Assembly: GCA_016872535.1 (NCBI GenBank)
Contig: VGZQ01000012.1
Coordinates: 1-47,942, forward strand
Length of the DNA stretch: 47,942 nt
DNA from: Rhodospirillales bacterium
Lineage (GTDB): Bacteria > Pseudomonadota > Alphaproteobacteria > Rhodospirillales > 2-12-FULL-67-15
Direction: 5' to 3'
A program made the translations under genes and the position numbers. This document shows positions 44,855 to 47,942 of the stretch, piece after piece; the stretch's first letter is position 1; each line of letters starts with the position of its first letter. The notes beneath the pieces are model-generated. The model saw nothing but the letters and a program-made list of their open reading frames with translations. It searched no databases and had not been told where the DNA came from.

Positions 44855-47119
44855 CTAGGCCCGGACCAAGTCGCGTATCGTCACGGTCAACTCGTCGTTG
44901 GTGCGAAACGCAAGCGCATTGGCGTTGTAGACCGCCTGGGTTTGGATCATGCGCGAGAACTCGTCGGCAATTTCGACGTTGGACGACTCGACCGCGCCGG
45001 CGGCGAACAGGGCCTTGCCGTTGGTGTTGGGATCCTCGATGCGCGGGGTGCCGGACGCTTCGTTTTCCTCGAACACCATGCCGTTGCGCATGGTCAGGTT
45101 GTTGGGGCTGGTGAAGTAGGCAAGCGGAAGCTTATAGAGGCGGCGGCTGTTGCCGTTGCTGAAAGTGCCGACAAGGAATCCGTCCTGGTCCCAGGATATT
45201 CCGCCCAGGTTCGATTTTTCGAACCCGTCCGAATTCTGGCTAAGGGCCGTAAAGCCGGTGTCGAATTGGGTCGTGGTCGACAGGTCGAGGGTGAAACTAC
45301 CCGTGGTTCCGCCGTTGAAGGTGAGGGAATAGGAGATAGGAGACGTCGGGGACGATAACGCGCCCTTCCCGGAAAAAGTCAGGGTAGTCGACGCAGTTGT
45401 GGTCGTGTTGGTGACGTTGGCGGTGGTGGTTGTCCGGCTGGCGGTGTTGGCGGCGCCACCGCCGATGTTGGTTGCGGATTGAGTGCGTGTGAACGGCGTG
45501 TTGACGGCATCGGCGGTCAAGCGAATGACGCCAGCGCCATTGGCCGACGCGGTGACGGGCAGGGCGGCGTCGGCGTTGATCGAGGCAATCAGGGCATCGC
45601 GGACGGCGTTGATGCCGGATTCGGATCCGGTCAAGGTGTAAGTGAAAACCGTGCCGTTGACGGTGATCGAATAGGAGTCTCCGGCTTCGATGGTGCCGGC
45701 AATGGTGACGTCATCCACTTGCGCCACGCCGGGGGCGGCAGCGGTGATATTAACGCCGTTGGCTGTATTGTCGGCGGTGCTGGTGACGTTGGTGGCGCTG
45801 ACAGAAGCCGTAAAAGCAGTACCGGCGGTCTTGGCGGTCAACGTCAGCACGCCGGTCCCGCCAGCCGCTGCGGTGACGGTGGAGTTGGTATTGGCGTTGA
45901 TCTGGCTCACCAGGGCGTCGCGCGCAGTATCGATGGTCGTGGTCGCGCCGGAGCGGGTATAGGTGTAGGTCGTACCGCCGACCGTCACGGAATAGGAATC
46001 GCCGGGTTCGACGGCGCCGGCGAGCGTAATGGTGTCGACCTGCGCGGTCGGCGTTCGGCTATGGGTGGCGGACACCTGCCACGTATTCTCGTCGCTGCGG
46101 GTGAAATTAAGCCGAACCGGCTGACGGTTGCCGGCGGAATCGATCACCGAAATCGAATAGCTGTGATAGCCATTCGGGATGGAGCCGGAATCGGCGTTGG
46201 ATACGGCGGTGGCGTGCGCGGCGGCGGCGGTCACATTGGCGGTGACGGTTGCGGGCGTGGCCGTGTTGTCGGCGGTGGCGCCGCCGTTGGTCGCGCTTGC
46301 CGTGGCGGTGAACGCGGTGCCGATGGTTTTGGCCGAGAGCTGAACCACTCCGGTGCCGCCGATGCTGGCGGTGACGGGGGCGCCGGCCGCGGCGTTGATC
46401 TGCGAAATCAGGTTGTCGCGCACGGCGTTGATGTTCGCCTCGCCGCCGGTGGTGGTGTAGGAATATGTCGCACCCCCGACCGTTATCGAATACACGTCGC
46501 CCGCCTCGATGGTGCCGGCAAAGGTAACGGTATCGACCCGCCGGGTCCCCGGTATCAACGTCGTCGAGGCCGGCAGGTTGACTCCCAAATCGACCTTGGT
46601 GGTAGCGGTGAACGTGTTGGCGAAATTGTCCGCGTCGACGCGCAGCGCCTGCACCGCGCCCGAGGTGGGGAACACCCCGGTTGTCGCGTTGGGCGCCCAA
46701 CCCATCAGGTAATAGCCGTTCTTGTCGACCAGATAACCGGGAGTTGTGGTGGTCGTGCCGCTGGTGACGGGCGCTCCCACTTTTATTTCGAACGAACCGT
46801 CGCGGGTATAGAAAGTCTCGCCACCCGTAATCGCGGTGCTGACCACGAAGAACCCATCGCCGACAATGGCGAGATCGAGGTCACGGGTGGTGGTGAGCAC
46901 GACCCCTTGGTTATCGATCATTTGCACGTCGATCGGGCGGGATCCGCCAAGATCGCTTTGGTTCCGCAGGGATTCGCTCAAGACCGTCTGGAAGCGCGTT
47001 TCGGTGCGCTTGTAGCCGCCGGTGGTAGCGTTGGCGATATTCTGGCTGATGGTGCCGAGACTCTGGGCCTGGCTTTGCAGGCCGAGAATGCTGGGGGCGA
47101 ATGCGCTGTAGACGGGCAT
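44855..47119 (-). CDS. flgE: Second flagellar hook-type protein FlgE, with three internal repeats
   Basis: The 754-aa protein has the hook/rod N-terminus (ILGLQSQAQSLGTISQNIAN, TTGGYKRTETRFQ) and C-terminus (ESSNVEIADEFSRMIQTQAV, YNANALAFRT). It is not a copy of the FlgE at 14088-16202, though both have the FlgE fold pattern (DLAIVGDGFFVV; GFLVGTFSNGNSRRLYKLPLAYF). The middle contains three repeats of about 100 residues (about 195-296, 361-464, 468-570), each with a GTxEAGDxYSxTVxGxxYxYT core. It has its own sigma-54 promoter and precedes flgI by 167 bp. It may be a hook subunit or a distinct cap/junction component. Confidence 0.85.
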   Translation of the reverse strand: MPVYSAFAPSILGLQSQAQSLGTISQNIANATTGGYKRTETRFQTVLSESLRNQSDLGGSRPIDVQMIDNQGVVLTTTRDLDLAIVGDGFFVVSTAITGGETFYTRDGSFEIKVGAPVTSGTTTTTPGYLVDKNGYYLMGWAPNATTGVFPTSGAVQALRVDADNFANTFTATTKVDLGVNLPASTTLIPGTRRVDTVTFAGTIEAGDVYSITVGGATYSYTTTGGEANINAVRDNLISQINAAAGAPVTASIGGTGVVQLSAKTIGTAFTATASATNGGATADNTATPATVTANVTAAAAHATAVSNADSGSIPNGYHSYSISVIDSAGNRQPVRLNFTRSDENTWQVSATHSRTPTAQVDTITLAGAVEPGDSYSVTVGGTTYTYTRSGATTTIDTARDALVSQINANTNSTVTAAAGGTGVLTLTAKTAGTAFTASVSATNVTSTADNTANGVNITAAAPGVAQVDDVTIAGTIEAGDSYSITVNGTVFTYTLTGSESGINAVRDALIASINADAALPVTASANGAGVIRLTADAVNTPFTRTQSATNIGGGAANTASRTTTTANVTNTTTTASTTLTFSGKGALSSPTSPISYSLTFNGGTTGSFTLDLSTTTQFDTGFTALSQNSDGFEKSNLGGISWDQDGFLVGTFSNGNSRRLYKLPLAYFTSPNNLTMRNGMVFEENEASGTPRIEDPNTNGKALFAAGAVESSNVEIADEFSRMIQTQAVYNANALAFRTNDELTVTIRDLVRA
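45410..46537 (-). repeat. Three protein-level repeats in the second hook-type gene
   Basis: Units at about 46232-46537, 45728-46039 and 45410-45718 encode related domains of about 100 residues, each with AGxxExGDxYSxTVxGxxYxYT, then RDxLxxxINA and a G-x-G-V-x-x-L-x-A block. The first two units are separated by a unique stretch of about 65 residues; the second and third are nearly adjacent. Confidence 0.8.
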
Positions 47120-47202
47120 GGCGATGGCTCCTGTGGATCGCGGCCGGCCACGGCGGAAGGGAGGACTCCCACGCCGCGGACGGTCTGATCCGGTTGGAAT
47201 GA

Positions 47203-47218
47203 AGCAAACGGAATGCCA
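47203..47218 (-). promoter_or_regulatory. Sigma-54 promoter of the second hook-type gene
   Basis: On the minus strand TGGCAT, five bases, TTGCT match the sigma-54 consensus with correct spacing, 84 bp before the ATG at 47119. About 45 bp further upstream a perfect 16-bp palindrome (47264-47279) could be an activator site or the end of the ABC transcript. Confidence 0.78.
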
Positions 47219-47263
47219 GCTTTTGACTTATCTAACCTATTGAAGTGGAACGACTTTGATCAG

Positions 47264-47279
47264 CCGCGCTTAAGCGCGG
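47264..47279. repeat. Perfect 16-bp palindrome CCGCGCTTAAGCGCGG
   Basis: It lies between the stop of the ABC ATPase gene and the sigma-54 promoter of the hook-type gene. No T-run follows it on the minus strand, so it is a poor terminator; a protein-binding site (for example for FlbD) is possible. Confidence 0.5.
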
Positions 47280-47313
47280 TCAACGGGCGTCGCACCGGGC
47301 TGGAATTTATTGC

Positions 47314-47942
47314 CTAGCGGGGAAAAACGAAGCTGCGCGCCGGATCGATGGTCAGTTCGACGTCGCTGCCCGGTACCGCCCGGAAGACGCCGGGTATGCG
47401 CGCGTCCATCCGCTCGCCGCCAGGCCCGGCGAAGCGGACGAAACTCGCCCGGCCGATGGGATGGATATCAAGCACCGTCAGCGGGATTGGCGACGGGATC
47501 ACCGGGCGCTGCTCGGTTGCGGGCGGCACTGGCGCGCGCGGCATAAGGGCTTCGGGTCGTATTTGCACCTCGACCGGGGTTCCGTCCGCGATTCCGGAGG
47601 CGGCGAAGGAACCGATGAACGTATTCGCCCGTCCGTCGCGGACGACGGCCTCGATTCGGTTGAGCGGACCGAACAGCGACGCGACGAACGAATTGGCGGG
47701 GCGGAAATAAATATCGAGCGGCGTTCCCGCCTGGATGATGCGACCGTCGTTCATGACCAGCAGCCGGTCGGCCATGAACATCGCCTCTTCGGGGTCGTGG
47801 GTCACCATCAGGGTCGCGACGCCGGTTTCCTTGAGCAGACCGAGCGTATCGGCGCGAACCTGCACCCGGAGCGTCGCGTCGAGATTGGAAAACGGCTCGT
47901 CGAGCAGCATTACGCCCGGTTCGGGAGCCAGCGCGCGCAGCA
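47314..47942 (-). CDS. ABC transporter ATP-binding protein, FbpC/PotA-like (N-terminus outside window)
   Basis: The visible 209 residues begin in the signature-to-Walker-B region (LRALAPEPG, then VMLLDEPFSNLDATLR), followed by the H-loop (LMVTHDPEEAMFMADR) and GRIIQAGTPLDIYFRPANSFVA, typical of iron(III), polyamine or sulfate importer ATPases with a C-terminal TOBE-like regulatory domain (VEVQIRPEALM onward). The frame is open to the right edge, so the Walker A part is missing only because the window ends. It is unrelated to the flagellar genes and marks the end of the cluster. Confidence 0.9.
   Translation of the reverse strand, partial: LRALAPEPGVMLLDEPFSNLDATLRVQVRADTLGLLKETGVATLMVTHDPEEAMFMADRLLVMNDGRIIQAGTPLDIYFRPANSFVASLFGPLNRIEAVVRDGRANTFIGSFAASGIADGTPVEVQIRPEALMPRAPVPPATEQRPVIPSPIPLTVLDIHPIGRASFVRFAGPGGERMDARIPGVFRAVPGSDVELTIDPARSFVFPR

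Noticed and set aside
45410-46537. CRISPR-like or tandem DNA repeat array
   Set aside because: The repeats are about 300 bp, degenerate at DNA level and keep the reading frame; they are protein domains.
47264-47279. Palindrome as intrinsic terminator of the ABC gene
   Set aside because: The stem is short and no T-run follows on the transcribed strand.

Overview
The window is about 48 kb of high-GC DNA from an alphaproteobacterium, most likely a Rhodospirillales-type (Magnetospirillum/Azospirillum-like) organism. The basis is CtrA, the CtrA antagonist SciP, the sigma-54 activator FlbD, the FlaF/FlbT pair, the fliF-fliG-fliH-fliN-flbD-flhA gene order and a hybrid CheA with a C-terminal receiver. 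No rRNA, tRNA, insertion sequence or CRISPR array was seen. Nearly everything concerns building, steering or decorating the flagellum.

Layout. (1) 1-4796, plus strand: chemotaxis operon cheA (5' truncated by the window), cheY, cheB, cheR. (2) 4839-5549, minus: ctrA, with a promoter and CtrA half-site in front of it. (3) 13244-5893, minus: fliF, fliG, fliH, fliN, flbD, flhA, covering basal body, switch, export gate and the late-gene activator; sciP lies upstream. (4) 18704-14088, minus: fliK, flgD, flgE behind a clear sigma-54 promoter, closed by an intrinsic terminator. (5) 18958-28428: flagellin and its modification genes: a TPR/GT41-like glycosyltransferase (plus), then on minus an unknown 281-aa protein, a Maf-type glycosyltransferase, flagellin, and two tandem TPR-methyltransferases. 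(6) 28534-35655, plus: a tightly packed sugar-nucleotide operon (pseB, pseC, two SpsF-type cytidylyltransferases, Gfo/Idh/MocA oxidoreductase, a second DegT aminotransferase, an unrecognised GT-B-like protein), followed by a FlaF-like gene and a convergent FemAB/GNAT-like gene. (7) 37230-38220: flbT and flaF, convergent. (8) 47119-38424, minus: a second, repeat-rich hook-type protein, then flgI, a flgJ-type rod protein, a FlgN-like chaperone, flgK and a repeat-expanded flgL, with two more sigma-54 promoters. (9) 47942-47314, minus: the end of an ABC transporter ATPase gene, cut by the window.

How it fits together. CtrA probably starts the cascade: a CtrA-like box precedes fliF. FlbD with sigma-54 would fire the hook, rod and filament-junction operons, and FlbT/FlaF would tune flagellin translation, perhaps through a hairpin in the flagellin leader. 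Region 5-6 looks like a flagellin glycosylation system. It combines two unrelated transferase families (Maf and a divergent GT41), PseB/PseC sugar synthesis, a non-canonical set of further sugar enzymes without a NeuB-type synthase in view, and two TPR-methyltransferases that could methylate flagellin or its glycan. This is the best candidate here for something not yet described.

The main anomaly is that two core flagellar genes, fliF (TAG at codon 54) and fliK (TAA at codon 473), carry in-frame stop codons while the reading frame and conserved sequence continue on both sides. Either the lineage is losing motility or the assembly has errors at these two bases.
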